Below, piece after piece: positions 44,888 through 53,787 of a DNA stretch of 64,000 nucleotides; the stretch's first letter is position 1; each line of letters starts with the position of its first letter. The notes beneath the pieces were generated by a model that worked only from the letters and a program-made list of their open reading frames with translations, made no database searches and had not been told where the DNA came from. This DNA comes from Engelhardtia mirabilis (lineage in GTDB: Bacteria > Planctomycetota > UBA1135 > GCA-002686595): assembly GCA_007751255.1 (NCBI GenBank), contig CP036296.1, positions 744,001-808,000 of the forward strand, read 5' to 3'. A program made the translations under genes and the position numbers.

Positions 44888-47107
44888 TTAGCGGGGCTCC
44901 CCGGGGCTTCGCGCTCGGAGCCGATCGATAAGGGCCGCGAGTGCGGAGCGCTCCTCGCGCTCCAGCGCCAGGGCGGCGAAGCGCTCCCGATAGAGCAGGT
45001 CGACCGAGTGGTCCACGGCCTCCGCCTCATCGAAGCCGTTGGCGGTGAGCCGACGTGCGTGCTCCCGTGGCGTCGAGCCGGCGGATCGCGGGTGTCCGAG
45101 CCGGCTGAGGTGGGCGAGGAGGATTCGGTACCAGTCCTCGGGCGTGGTGACCTCCGCTTCGCCCTCCTCGGCTCTACGAGCGCCCCGTGCTGTCGACCGT
45201 GCCCGCCACAGGAGTCGAGCCACCAGGATCAGCAACGCGACCAGCGCCACGGCCGCTGCCAGGCCCGCCGCTCCGATCGACGCCAGCACCGCGCCCGGCA
45301 GGGCGCCCAGCCGCTCGATCACGTCACCGAAGTTGCCCCCCTCGCGCCAGGCGGCGAAGTCGTCGCCGATGGCGGCGAGCCAATCGCCGACCCCCGGCTC
45401 GCGCTGCTCCCCCGCGCGTGCGGCGTCGACCTCGGCCGGGGGCGTCGGGTCGAAGCTGACCCAACCGAGCCCTTCGAACTGCACCTCGAACCAAGCGTGG
45501 GCGTCGTTGTCGCGGCCGATGTAGCTGCCCCGATCGGGGTCGAACTCGTCCAGGTGGTAGCCGGTGACCAACCGCGCGGGCACGTCGACCAGCCGCAGGA
45601 AGAGCGTCGCGGTGGTGGCGAAGGCCGTGCAGAAGCCCTCGCGTCGCCGCACGAAATCGACCAGGCCGTCGAGACCCTCCAGCTCGGAGCCGATGAACGA
45701 ATAGCGGTAGCCGCGCCGGAAGTGGGCCAGGACCCGCCGCACCTTCTCACCGTCGGTGCGGGCATCGCCGACCACGCCCAGGGCACGGGCGCGCAGGTAC
45801 TCGAGGGCCGCGGACTCGGCCGGCAGTTGTCGCGCGTGGCGGTCGCTGCCAGCGGCGGGGCCGCCGGGCTGCAGAGCCTGGAGCGGGTCCGCCGGACGGG
45901 CCGAGCGCATCAGGTAGGTCAGGACTTCCTCCGCCGCACCCGCCGTCGTCAACAGACCGCGCGGGTGGTAGCGCACCTGCGGCAGCTTGACCGCGACCAG
46001 GGGATCCACGTGCATCAAGGGCGCGCGAGCGCCGGAACCCACGGCGATCGGCACGGCCCGCACCAGGATCTCGCGGTCGAACGCCCGCTCTGGCCGCAGC
46101 TCGACCCAATCGTCCTCACGGCCGTCGTCGTCGTCACGCACCAGTTCGGCGCCCACGGTGGAACGGATCCCCTCGTCGGTGAAGGTGTCCAGGTGCAGCG
46201 CGGCGAGGTGCAGGGACGGCGCGACCTGCGACGGCGGCTGGCCCTCCTTCGACACCCAGACCTCCACCACGACGTCCTCGCCGAGGTCGCCCAGTGACCC
46301 GCCGTAGCCGACGCGCTCGCTCAGCCGGCGCGCTGCGCGCGTGCGTGTCTCGACGCCGCCGGTCGACGCGCTCGCCCCCGCAGCAAGTCGGCTCCGCGCG
46401 GAGTCCACGGGGTCGCCGACGACCCAATCGGCGACCTGGCCGCCGAGCCCACGCAGCAGCAGCGTCGCGAACAAGACGATCGAGCCGAGGGCCGCGGCCG
46501 AGGCGACGTGCCGCCAAACCTGTGTCCGCGACTCGGTCCCGGATGAGCGGGCCCCGCGCGGGAGCCGGCGCGGCAGCCGCCGCGTGGCGCGGGAGTCCAC
46601 CAGGGCCAAGCCGATCAGGGCCGCGAGTCCGGTGAACAGCAACAACAGCCCGGTCGCGGGCCCTGGCGCGATCTGCACGGCGAACCAAGCCTGGGTGGCG
46701 GCCACGGCCATGGCGAAGGCGGCCAGGGCGTCGCGGTCGGCGATTCGCAGCAGGGTCACCTGCAACCAGATCAGGATCGCGGGGAGGAACGCCAGGGGCG
46801 TGCCGACGGCTCCGACCAGCGCCGACAGGACGAGGACCTGGACCACGGTCCAGCCGACCTGTCGCCAGGGTCCAGGGGCTCTGCTCGCGCCTCCCGGGCG
46901 CCCATCCAGCTCGGTGGGCAGGTGCGCGCGCCAGGCCAGGACCACGTGCAGGCCCAACCACAGGGCCGCCGCTCCGGCGTCGCGCGCCGAATCGCACTGG
47001 GCCAGCAGGCCCAGCGTTCCGGCCATGCAGCTCCCGATGCTGGCCGCGGCCACCATGCCTGCGGCGACCCGCTCGAGACCCTCGTTGCGTTGGACGGACG
47101 GGGTCAT
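44888..47107 (-). CDS. Transglutaminase-like membrane protein (TgpA/DUF3488 type)
   Basis: A 739-aa protein. An N-terminal block of five or more hydrophobic segments (residues about 10-230) is followed by a large periplasmic region with the transglutaminase core: RREGFCTAFATTATLFLRLV with the catalytic Cys near 490, then VPARLVTGYHLDEFD, NDAHAWFEVQFEGLGW (His) and SFDPTPP (Asp). A further helix (about 625-650) precedes a cytoplasmic tail. It is the last gene of the MoxR-DUF58-TgpA operon, whose members are thought to act together at the envelope. The ATG at 47107 is 3 bp after the DUF58 stop. Confidence 0.9.
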   Translation of the reverse strand: MTPSVQRNEGLERVAAGMVAAASIGSCMAGTLGLLAQCDSARDAGAAALWLGLHVVLAWRAHLPTELDGRPGGASRAPGPWRQVGWTVVQVLVLSALVGAVGTPLAFLPAILIWLQVTLLRIADRDALAAFAMAVAATQAWFAVQIAPGPATGLLLLFTGLAALIGLALVDSRATRRLPRRLPRGARSSGTESRTQVWRHVASAAALGSIVLFATLLLRGLGGQVADWVVGDPVDSARSRLAAGASASTGGVETRTRAARRLSERVGYGGSLGDLGEDVVVEVWVSKEGQPPSQVAPSLHLAALHLDTFTDEGIRSTVGAELVRDDDDGREDDWVELRPERAFDREILVRAVPIAVGSGARAPLMHVDPLVAVKLPQVRYHPRGLLTTAGAAEEVLTYLMRSARPADPLQALQPGGPAAGSDRHARQLPAESAALEYLRARALGVVGDARTDGEKVRRVLAHFRRGYRYSFIGSELEGLDGLVDFVRRREGFCTAFATTATLFLRLVDVPARLVTGYHLDEFDPDRGSYIGRDNDAHAWFEVQFEGLGWVSFDPTPPAEVDAARAGEQREPGVGDWLAAIGDDFAAWREGGNFGDVIERLGALPGAVLASIGAAGLAAAVALVALLILVARLLWRARSTARGARRAEEGEAEVTTPEDWYRILLAHLSRLGHPRSAGSTPREHARRLTANGFDEAEAVDHSVDLLYRERFAALALEREERSALAALIDRLRARSPGEPR

Positions 47108-47110
47108 GGA

Positions 47111-48277
47111 TCAGGTGCGCGCGGCCGCCGCGATGGTGTCGTGGGGACTCTCGAACCAAAGGTCCACGTCGCGGGCCTCGGCATCCAGCACCGCGTCGAA
47201 CTCGCCGTCGGGCCGATCGCCTGAACAGATCAGCACCCGCCGCTCCCGTCGGCGCGGATCGCTCGCCAGGTGCCGGACCTGACCCAGCTCTCGTTCCTGT
47301 CGCGGTTGCACCCGTGCCAGGGCGTCGAGCATGCTTTCGAATGCCATGGGGCCGCGCCGGCCGTCGATCGACAGGTCCCCGTCGACGTCGACGTCGAGCA
47401 CCGTCAAGCGCACGCGCAGGCCCCCGCGCAGGAGGGAACGGGCGAGGGTCGCAGTCAGCGACACGGCCTCTTCGAAGGTGCGATGCAAGCGCACCGTGCG
47501 CCGACTGCGCACGCCGGGCCAAAGGTAGAGGTGTACGGGTGGGAGCGCGTCGCCCACCAACTCGCGCACCACCCGCCGCCCGGTGCGCGCCGACAGGCGC
47601 CAGTGCACCAGTCGCGTGCCCTCGCCCTCGCGCCAGGGTCGTAGACCGTGGAACTCGTCCCAACCGCGCCGGGCGCCGCCGGCTTCCGCCCCCGGTGCCA
47701 GGGCGGCGAGCAACTGGGCGGCGCCGGGCCCGAGCCGCCCCAGCCGCGGTCGGCTGAGGTGATCCACGACTTGGCGATAGTGTTGGCGTCGCTCGATCAA
47801 CCCGAAGGGATAGGTCGAGCGCAGCGTCGCGCGATGGACCCGAATGTGCCCACGCGGTTGCATGCGGTGGGGGCAGGCCAGCACGCAGATCCCGCCCGCC
47901 GGGAGCTGGGCGACGAGGCCGCGGGGCGAGGCGTGGTCGATGCGTTCGTGCAGCACGATCACGTCGCGCAGGGTCGCGCCCCCGGCGCAAACAGCCGTCT
48001 CGAGCACCACGCGCGCCGTGGCCGTCTCGCGCAGGAAGCCGCGCACCGCGACGCTGGCGCCGCGCAGGTTGCGCCAACTCGCGGCGGCCGCCACGAGCAG
48101 GAGCGCCCCTGCGGCGGCGGGCACCGTGGCCACGGCTCCGCCGATGACGAGGCTCGGCAGGAACCCCGCGATCGCCACGATTGCGAGGGCGCGACCGGCC
48201 GTGGTCAAGCGCGCTTGGGTCGATTCGAGCTCGACGTTCGCGAGGGCGTCGACGGCCTGGGTTGCGAGCGTGCCCAT
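47111..48277 (-). CDS. DUF58-domain membrane protein
   Basis: A 388-aa protein. Two N-terminal hydrophobic segments (about 28-70) precede the DUF58 hallmark FHGLRPWREGEGTRLVHWRLSARTGRRVVRE (starting near residue 210), then a von Willebrand A-like region with an ADAS-poor, acidic LTVLDVDVDGD. Proteins of this family are found with MoxR ATPases and transglutaminases and are thought to be their partners. Starts 17 bp after the MoxR stop. Confidence 0.88.
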   Translation of the reverse strand: MGTLATQAVDALANVELESTQARLTTAGRALAIVAIAGFLPSLVIGGAVATVPAAAGALLLVAAAASWRNLRGASVAVRGFLRETATARVVLETAVCAGGATLRDVIVLHERIDHASPRGLVAQLPAGGICVLACPHRMQPRGHIRVHRATLRSTYPFGLIERRQHYRQVVDHLSRPRLGRLGPGAAQLLAALAPGAEAGGARRGWDEFHGLRPWREGEGTRLVHWRLSARTGRRVVRELVGDALPPVHLYLWPGVRSRRTVRLHRTFEEAVSLTATLARSLLRGGLRVRLTVLDVDVDGDLSIDGRRGPMAFESMLDALARVQPRQERELGQVRHLASDPRRRERRVLICSGDRPDGEFDAVLDAEARDVDLWFESPHDTIAAAART

Positions 48278-48294
48278 GGTCTCGGCGGGGCGGA

Positions 48295-49284
48295 TCAGCG
48301 CGGCGGCGCCGGGATCTCTTCCAGGAGTTCCGCGACCAAGCGCGCCCCGTCGGCGTGGTCCCCGGCGATCGGAGAGGGCACCACGCGGTGACCCAGCACC
48401 GCCGGTGCGAGGCGCTTGATGTCGTCGGGCACGACGAAGTCACGCCCCGCCACCAGGGCCGCGGCGCGGCTGGCGCGGGCCAGGCCGATCGACGAGCGCG
48501 GGCTGGCACCCAAGAGGAAGCGCGAGTCCTCGCGCGAGCGCGTGACCAGGTCGAGCACGTAGTCGATCAGAGCGTCGTCGAGCCGCACGCGGTCGACCGA
48601 CGCGCGCAGGGCGTTCAGTGCGTCCAGATCGAGCACGGCGCCCAGGTCCTCGACGGCGTCGCAGGCGCGAGGGTCGGAGAGCAGGATGCGCTCCGCCTCG
48701 CGGCCCGGATAGCCCAGGCGCAAGCGGATCAGGAAGCGATCGAGTTGCGATTCGGGCAGGGGGTACGTGCCCTCGAACTCGAGCGGGTTCTGGGTCGCGA
48801 CCACGAAGAAGGGCGAGGGCAGCGGGCGCGTTTCGCCGTCGATCGAGACGGCGCCCGTGTTCATGCACTCGAGCAGGCCCGACTGGGTTCGCGGTGTCGC
48901 GCGGTTGAGCTCGTCGGCCAGCACCACGTGGGCGAAGATCGGCCCTCGCTGGAACTGGAAGGCGCCGGCGCGCTCGGACCAGACCGAGCAGCCGAGCACG
49001 TCCGCCGGCAGGAGGTCGGCGGTGAACTGCACGCGCCGGAAGCTGGCGTCGACGGACTTGGCCAGGGCCCGGGCGAGGGTGCTCTTGGCGGTGCCGGGCA
49101 CGTCCTCGATCAAGAGGTGCCCGCCGGCGACCAGGGCGGTGACGGCCAGCTCCACGGCCTCGCGCTTGCCGCGCACCGCACGCTCGACGTTGGCCACGAC
49201 GCGCGCGATCGAATCGCGGTCGGCCGTCGAACTCGTCCCCGACGCGGCGCGCGCCGTCCCCCGCTCGTCCGCCTCTTGGACCAT
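48295..49284 (-). CDS. MoxR-family AAA ATPase
   Basis: A 329-aa cytoplasmic ATPase. Walker A is EDVPGTAKSTLARALAKS (near residue 60); Walker B is VVLADELNRATPRTQSGLLE; sensor and arginine-finger regions are ATQNPLEFEGTYPLPESQLD and RFLIRLRLGYPG. It probably works as a chaperone for maturation of envelope or metalloproteins with the DUF58 and TgpA proteins. The ATG has no Shine-Dalgarno sequence; TACCCT stands 6 nt upstream. Confidence 0.93.
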   Translation of the reverse strand: MVQEADERGTARAASGTSSTADRDSIARVVANVERAVRGKREAVELAVTALVAGGHLLIEDVPGTAKSTLARALAKSVDASFRRVQFTADLLPADVLGCSVWSERAGAFQFQRGPIFAHVVLADELNRATPRTQSGLLECMNTGAVSIDGETRPLPSPFFVVATQNPLEFEGTYPLPESQLDRFLIRLRLGYPGREAERILLSDPRACDAVEDLGAVLDLDALNALRASVDRVRLDDALIDYVLDLVTRSREDSRFLLGASPRSSIGLARASRAAALVAGRDFVVPDDIKRLAPAVLGHRVVPSPIAGDHADGARLVAELLEEIPAPPR

Positions 49285-49290
49285 CGGCCG

Positions 49291-49296
49291 AGGGTA
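49291..49296 (-). promoter_or_regulatory. Candidate -10 hexamer TACCCT of the MoxR operon
   Basis: TACCCT ends 6 nt before ATG 49284, suggesting a leaderless operon mRNA. Confidence 0.45.
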
Positions 49297-49337
49297 ACCC
49301 GGATCGGCGGTGCGGTAACGCCCCCGCCCGAACGAGA

Positions 49338-49371
49338 GCGCGCCGCCCGAGGTCTGTCTCGGACGGCGCGC
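49338..49371 (-). terminator. Terminator hairpin of the GT41-like gene
   Basis: 14-bp stem with one mismatch (49338-49351 with 49358-49371) and a 6-nt loop, 27 nt beyond the stop at 49398 on the minus strand, just before the MoxR promoter. Confidence 0.6.
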
Positions 49372-49397
49372 ATCAGCTTCTCAGGGGGAATGTTCGG

Positions 49398-51347
49398 TCA
49401 GCTCGCGAGGCGTGGGGCCTGCGCCGCGGCGGCCGCGTCGGCGCAGCGCAGCGGAGCACCGGGGGCGGACTGGCGCGGGCCGAGCTGGCGCGCGAGGGCG
49501 ATGGCGTCGCCCACGTTTCGGGGCAGCTCGGGATCGATCAGGGCCGCGAGCACCCGCTCGCGCGTCAGGTTCGCCCGCAGTTGGATCCGCAGGGACGCGT
49601 CGGCGACGAGCGCGCTGGCCACCTCGACGTACTCGGCCAGGCTCTTCGCGATCAGGCCCTCGGGCAGGCCCAGGCGACGCAGGATCGCCGCGCCGACTCG
49701 GTTGCGAGCGCAGTCGCCCTCGATCGTGACCACCGGCATGCCGGCGCAGAGGGCTTCAACCAGCGCGCCCAACCCGCCGTAGGGGTAGGTGTCGAGGTAG
49801 AGGTCGCCTTCGACCAACAGGTCGGTGAGCTCCTGGCGATCGATGAACGGCACCAGCAGCGCGTCGCTGCCCTCCTCGAAGTGCGCGGCCAGGTGCGGCT
49901 CGATGCGGTGGGCACTGGAGTCGTCCACGCTGGGGAAGAAGTGCAGGATGGCGCGGCCGCCGGAGCGCTTCAGGATCTCGTTCCAGGCGTCGAGCACCGG
50001 ACCGCAGAGCTTGTCGTGGGTCGCGGTCGACATGAGCAGCACCTGCTCGGCGTCGAGCGCCCTCTCGCGCGGCTCGCGCGGGGTGGGCGGGGCGGTGATG
50101 TCGAGCCCGAGGCCGGGCACCGTGATCACCTGCTCGCTGAATTCCGAGCCGTCACCGACGAGGTCCTCGCCGACGACGATGTAGTCCATCTGACTCGAGC
50201 CGCTGGTCATGCCGTCGGCGCCGAGGCTGATCTGCACCCGCGCCAGGCGTTGGCCGGCGAGCCAGCGGTTGGCGATGCCGAGGGAGACGTGGGGGTAGAC
50301 CAGGGCGTCGAGGTTCTCGGCGCGGATCGCGGCGGCGCTGGCCGCCAGCCCCTGGAAGCTGCTCGCAGCGGGCAGCCCGAGCACGTCGGTCGACTCCGAG
50401 CGCCAACCGTCGGGGAGGTTCTTGTACGAGCGCTCCACGTCCTCCGAGGCGATCACGCCGCGCGCGCCGGCGCCACGCAGGCTCTCGGTGACGCGGCCGG
50501 TGCGGCGATCGATCTTGCCACCGGCACCGGCGGCTTCGAGCATCACGGCGACGTCCGCGCCGTGGCTCGACGATCCATTCGGCGCGAAGCCGGCGGCGGC
50601 GAGGGCCGGACCGATCACGCTGCGATCGAGCGCCTCTACGAAGGCCCGCGGCGAGGACTCGTCGAGGGCCGCGCGGTAGGCCAGGGAGGTGAAGCCGATC
50701 TGGGCGCCGATCGGGGGCGCGTCGCAGCCGTGGACGCGAGCGAAGGCGTCGCGGGCGATGCGTTGGTTCTCGAGCGCGGACGCGTCGAGTTGGTGTTCGG
50801 GGCTCGCGAGGTACGAGGCCAAGAGCCAACTGGCCAGGAAGCCGCGCAGCTCCGGCGCGCAGGCCTGGTGCAGCCCCGCGTAGTCGATGGGGGAGTTGGC
50901 GTCGGTCAACAGGCACACGTGCGCCAAGCTGCGGGCCTGGCGATCGAGGGGTGCCTGGGCGAACAGGGCCGGATCGAGGGCGCTGCCCGGGGTGTCGACC
51001 ACGGCCGAGCCCGCCAGTCGCAAGAGCGCGGCGTTGCCGGCCAGGCCGGGGACGGCCAGGCCATTCGGGCCCTCGAGCAGCAGCTCGCGCCAGGCGCCCG
51101 CGGCACTCTCGCCGAACCAGAACTGGAGCACCGCGCTGGTGGCGACCTCGAGGGTCGTGCGCAGCGCGCGCCGTGCCGACTCGTCGCCGAGGTTCAGCAC
51201 TGCCCGCAGTCCGGGTGCATAGAGTTCGCGCAGGGCATCGAGCCCGCTGGCGCGGTCACCGGCGATCCAAGCCTTCTGAAGTCGGCTGGCCGCCAGGGCC
51301 CGGTCCATCGCGTCGCGCTTGGGGTCCATCGTCATCGAAGAGTCCAT
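49398..51347 (-). CDS. GT41-like glycosyltransferase (OGT/HMW1C-type C-terminal domain)
   Basis: A 649-aa cytoplasmic protein. The N-terminal half is helical and unassigned. The C-terminal half has the GT-B fold features of GT41: LHFFPSVDDSSAHRIEPHLA, then FIDRQELTDLLVEGDLYLDT, YPYGGLGALVEALCAGMPVV (donor-binding glycine-rich stretch) and RLGLPEGLIAKSLAEYVEVA, which mirrors HMW1C and O-GlcNAc transferases. It may glycosylate proteins in the cytoplasm. No TPR array is present, unlike OGT. The start at 51347 is the first of three closely spaced Met codons; a longer reading to 51470 enters an intergenic palindrome. Confidence 0.8.
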   Translation of the reverse strand: MDSSMTMDPKRDAMDRALAASRLQKAWIAGDRASGLDALRELYAPGLRAVLNLGDESARRALRTTLEVATSAVLQFWFGESAAGAWRELLLEGPNGLAVPGLAGNAALLRLAGSAVVDTPGSALDPALFAQAPLDRQARSLAHVCLLTDANSPIDYAGLHQACAPELRGFLASWLLASYLASPEHQLDASALENQRIARDAFARVHGCDAPPIGAQIGFTSLAYRAALDESSPRAFVEALDRSVIGPALAAAGFAPNGSSSHGADVAVMLEAAGAGGKIDRRTGRVTESLRGAGARGVIASEDVERSYKNLPDGWRSESTDVLGLPAASSFQGLAASAAAIRAENLDALVYPHVSLGIANRWLAGQRLARVQISLGADGMTSGSSQMDYIVVGEDLVGDGSEFSEQVITVPGLGLDITAPPTPREPRERALDAEQVLLMSTATHDKLCGPVLDAWNEILKRSGGRAILHFFPSVDDSSAHRIEPHLAAHFEEGSDALLVPFIDRQELTDLLVEGDLYLDTYPYGGLGALVEALCAGMPVVTIEGDCARNRVGAAILRRLGLPEGLIAKSLAEYVEVASALVADASLRIQLRANLTRERVLAALIDPELPRNVGDAIALARQLGPRQSAPGAPLRCADAAAAAQAPRLAS

Positions 51348-51437
51348 CGGGGGGTGTTGCTCCGGTTTGGAGCGCTCCGACGGTCCCTTCGACGAGCACC
51401 CGGGGATCCTTGAGGGGGCGGGAAACGCTTTCCCGCG

Positions 51438-51499
51438 CCTGGGTAGACGTGCGTCAGGTGCCGGGCACAAAACCGCCGCCTGACGAACGCCTACCCAGG
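51438..51499. repeat. REP-like palindrome, copy 1
   Basis: A stem of 21 base positions with two mismatches: CCTGGGTAG (51438) pairs with CTACCCAGG (to 51499), and CGTCAGG with CCTGACG, closing a 20-nt loop that contains GTGCCGGGCAC. It shares the GGGTAG ends and the TTTGTGCC-GGCACC core with copy 2 at 54829. Confidence 0.75.
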
Positions 51500-51514
51500 C
51501 AAGAGCCCGTTCCC

Positions 51515-52759
51515 TCAGGAGAACTGGGTCAGCCCGGGCATCGGCACCGGAGCCACCGCCAGGTCGCCGAACTCGTAGGCCGGCGGCGAGAGGTCCTCGG
51601 TCGAGTTCAGGGCCTGCTCGAAGGTGATCTTCTTGCCGGTGTAGGTCGACATGCGGCCCATGATCGCGGACAGGGTCGACTCGGCCACGCGCTTGGCCTC
51701 GTTCAGCGGCTCGCCCGCGCGGATGCTCGCGATCAGGTCGGCGTGCTCCTGCTGGTAGGGGCTGATGCCGTCGCCGTCATAGCGCCAGTTGGTCGCGCCG
51801 CGGATCGTCCCACCCGGATCGGCGACGCCCTTGGTGCCCACGACGCGCTCGCCGACGCGACTGGCCGTGTTGTCGATCTGCCGGCAGGAGCTCTGGATCA
51901 GCACGCCGCCGGGGTACTCGAACTCGATGCTGAAGTGATCGAAGATCTGGCCGTAGGCCGGGTCGGTGCGCACCTGACGACCGCCCAAGCCGACGCAACT
52001 CACCGGCGTCGAGCCCAGGGCCCAGTTCATCACGTCGATGTTGTGGATGTGCTGCTCGCAGATGTGGTCGCCCGAGAGCCAGGTGAAGTACAGCCAGTTG
52101 CGCAGCTGCCACTCCATGTCGCTCCACTCCGCCTGGCGCGGGTGCATCCACAGGGAGCCCTGGTTCCACCAGCACTGGCCGCCGACGATGTCGCCGATCT
52201 CGCCGTCGTGGATGCGCTGCATCGTCGCCAGGTAGCTGGCCTGGTGGCGGCGTTGTGTGCCGGAGACGATCGCCAGGCCCTTGAGCTTGGCCATCTCGCC
52301 CGACTCGATCACCGAGCGCACGCCGGGACCGTCCACGGCCACGGGCTTCTCCATGAAGACGTGCAGCCCGCGCTCGACCGCTGCGCGCAGCATCCGTGGG
52401 CGGAAGTGGGGCGGCGTGGCCAGGATGACCACGTCCACGCCGGCGTCCATGACCCGCTCGAAGGCGTCCCAACCCGTGAAGCAGCGCTCGTCCGCGATCG
52501 CGTTGCCGTGCTCGGCCAGACGAGCCTTGGCGTCGTTCACGCGCTGCTCGAACAGGTCACCGAGGGCGTAGACCTCGACGCCCTCGGACGAGTTGATGCA
52601 GTCGAAGGCGGCGCCCGTGCCGCGCCCGCCGCAGCCGACCACGCCCACCCGCAGGGTCTCGCGCGGCGCGGCAAAGGCGAAGTGCGACAGGGGCAGGGTC
52701 GCCGCGCCTGCGGCGGTGGACTTGAGGAGCGTGCGACGGTGGATCGGGGAGCGCGTCAT
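51515..52759 (-). CDS. Gfo/Idh/MocA-family oxidoreductase, Tat-exported
   Basis: A 414-aa protein. A Tat signal at the N-terminus (HRRTLLKSTAAGAATLPLSH) precedes a Rossmann fold: RVGVVGCGGRGTGAAFDCIN (NAD-binding GxGGRG), ILATPPHFRPRMLRAAVERG, FMEKPVAVDG with the catalytic-type EKP Lys, and a C-terminal domain with GDHICEQHIHNIDVMNW, where the conserved His is seen. These planctomycete enzymes act on sugars or cyclitols in the periplasm. The start overlaps the FGE-domain gene's stop by 4 bp. Confidence 0.93.
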   Translation of the reverse strand: MTRSPIHRRTLLKSTAAGAATLPLSHFAFAAPRETLRVGVVGCGGRGTGAAFDCINSSEGVEVYALGDLFEQRVNDAKARLAEHGNAIADERCFTGWDAFERVMDAGVDVVILATPPHFRPRMLRAAVERGLHVFMEKPVAVDGPGVRSVIESGEMAKLKGLAIVSGTQRRHQASYLATMQRIHDGEIGDIVGGQCWWNQGSLWMHPRQAEWSDMEWQLRNWLYFTWLSGDHICEQHIHNIDVMNWALGSTPVSCVGLGGRQVRTDPAYGQIFDHFSIEFEYPGGVLIQSSCRQIDNTASRVGERVVGTKGVADPGGTIRGATNWRYDGDGISPYQQEHADLIASIRAGEPLNEAKRVAESTLSAIMGRMSTYTGKKITFEQALNSTEDLSPPAYEFGDLAVAPVPMPGLTQFS

Positions 52760-53652
52760 GGGGTCTGCTCGTCGGTTCGGGGGGAAGGTGCGGTGTCGTC
52801 GGCCGGGGCCGGCGGCGGGGGCTTCACGCACACCAGGCGCATGCCGACGAACGGTCCGTCGGACAGCCACCAGGTGCTCTTGGGCTGTTGAGGGTCGGTG
52901 CGGTTCCAGGCCGGGGTCTGGAACTGGCGCAGACCGGGCGCGACCTCGCTGGCGAAGTCGTTGAACGAGCCGCCGCGCAGGACGAAGCCACCCTCGGCGG
53001 TCGTGCACCACTCCCCGACGTTGCCGAGCATGTCGTAGAAGCCCCAGGCGTTGGGCGCCTTGGAGGCCACCGGGTGGGTGCGATCGAGGGCGTCGTCGAA
53101 GGTCCAGGCCACCGACTGCAAGCCCGCGGCCAGGGGGTCGCCGCCGGCCAGGCAGGCGCGCTCCCACTCGGCCTCGGTCGGCAGCCGGTACTCGCCCCCG
53201 GCGACCTCGGCCAGCCAGACGGGGTACTTGGTCGCCGCCGGCGCGGTCATGCCGATCACCGGATGCCCCTCGTAGCCGAAGCCACGGTCGACGGCGCCGT
53301 AGGGCTTGGTCGGGCGCGAGGCCACGTCGACCTGGGGGCGGCGCTCCTCGGGCACGTCGAAGCGGAACAGCCACGGCCCGTAGCAGTCCCAGGTGAGCTC
53401 GGTGCGAGCGAGCCAGACCGTGGCGTCACCCGGCTTGGCCGGCGGCAGGGGCAGGAACTCGATGCTGGCGCCGTTGCTGCCGGGAACGACCACCGTGAAG
53501 GGTTCCGGCTCCTCGTCGAGGGCCACGGGGACGGGCCGGGCGGTGGTCGCCTGGGGACCGGCACTGGCGTCGATGGTCGGACTCGCGCAGCCGGCGACGG
53601 ACATCAGGCCGGCGACGAACAGGGCGGGGAGCGAGGGGCGGTTGCGGATCAC
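52756..53652 (-). CDS. FGE/SUMF1-domain lipoprotein
   Basis: A 298-aa protein. GTG at 53652 yields a lipoprotein signal with lipobox LMSVAGC (Cys near 22). The formylglycine-generating-enzyme-type fold follows: EYRLPTEAEWERACLAGG, WGFYDMLGNVGEWCTTAEGG, VLRGGSFNDF and DGPFVGMRLVCV at the end. FGE-fold proteins either activate sulfatases or bind ligands; the catalytic Cys pair of true FGE is not obvious, so a sulfatase-activating role is uncertain. A TAGATT hexamer is 44 nt upstream (53696-53701). It is coupled to the downstream oxidoreductase. Confidence 0.8.
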   Translation of the reverse strand: MIRNRPSLPALFVAGLMSVAGCASPTIDASAGPQATTARPVPVALDEEPEPFTVVVPGSNGASIEFLPLPPAKPGDATVWLARTELTWDCYGPWLFRFDVPEERRPQVDVASRPTKPYGAVDRGFGYEGHPVIGMTAPAATKYPVWLAEVAGGEYRLPTEAEWERACLAGGDPLAAGLQSVAWTFDDALDRTHPVASKAPNAWGFYDMLGNVGEWCTTAEGGFVLRGGSFNDFASEVAPGLRQFQTPAWNRTDPQQPKSTWWLSDGPFVGMRLVCVKPPPPAPADDTAPSPRTDEQTP

Positions 53653-53770
53653 GTGCGGCGATGGGATGACGGCGTTGGGGCGCGTGGGGGGGCCGAATCT
53701 AACGACCCTGGGGCCGGCGTGGGTCCGCAAGCTCGGCCCGACAGCAGTGTTGTTCGGGCCGGGCCCCCGT

Positions 53771-53776
53771 GGGAGG
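53771..53776 (+). promoter_or_regulatory. Ribosome binding site GGGAGG for L-asparaginase
   Basis: GGGAGG 11 nt before ATG 53788. Confidence 0.5.
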
Positions 53777-53787
53777 CTCTTCGGTCC

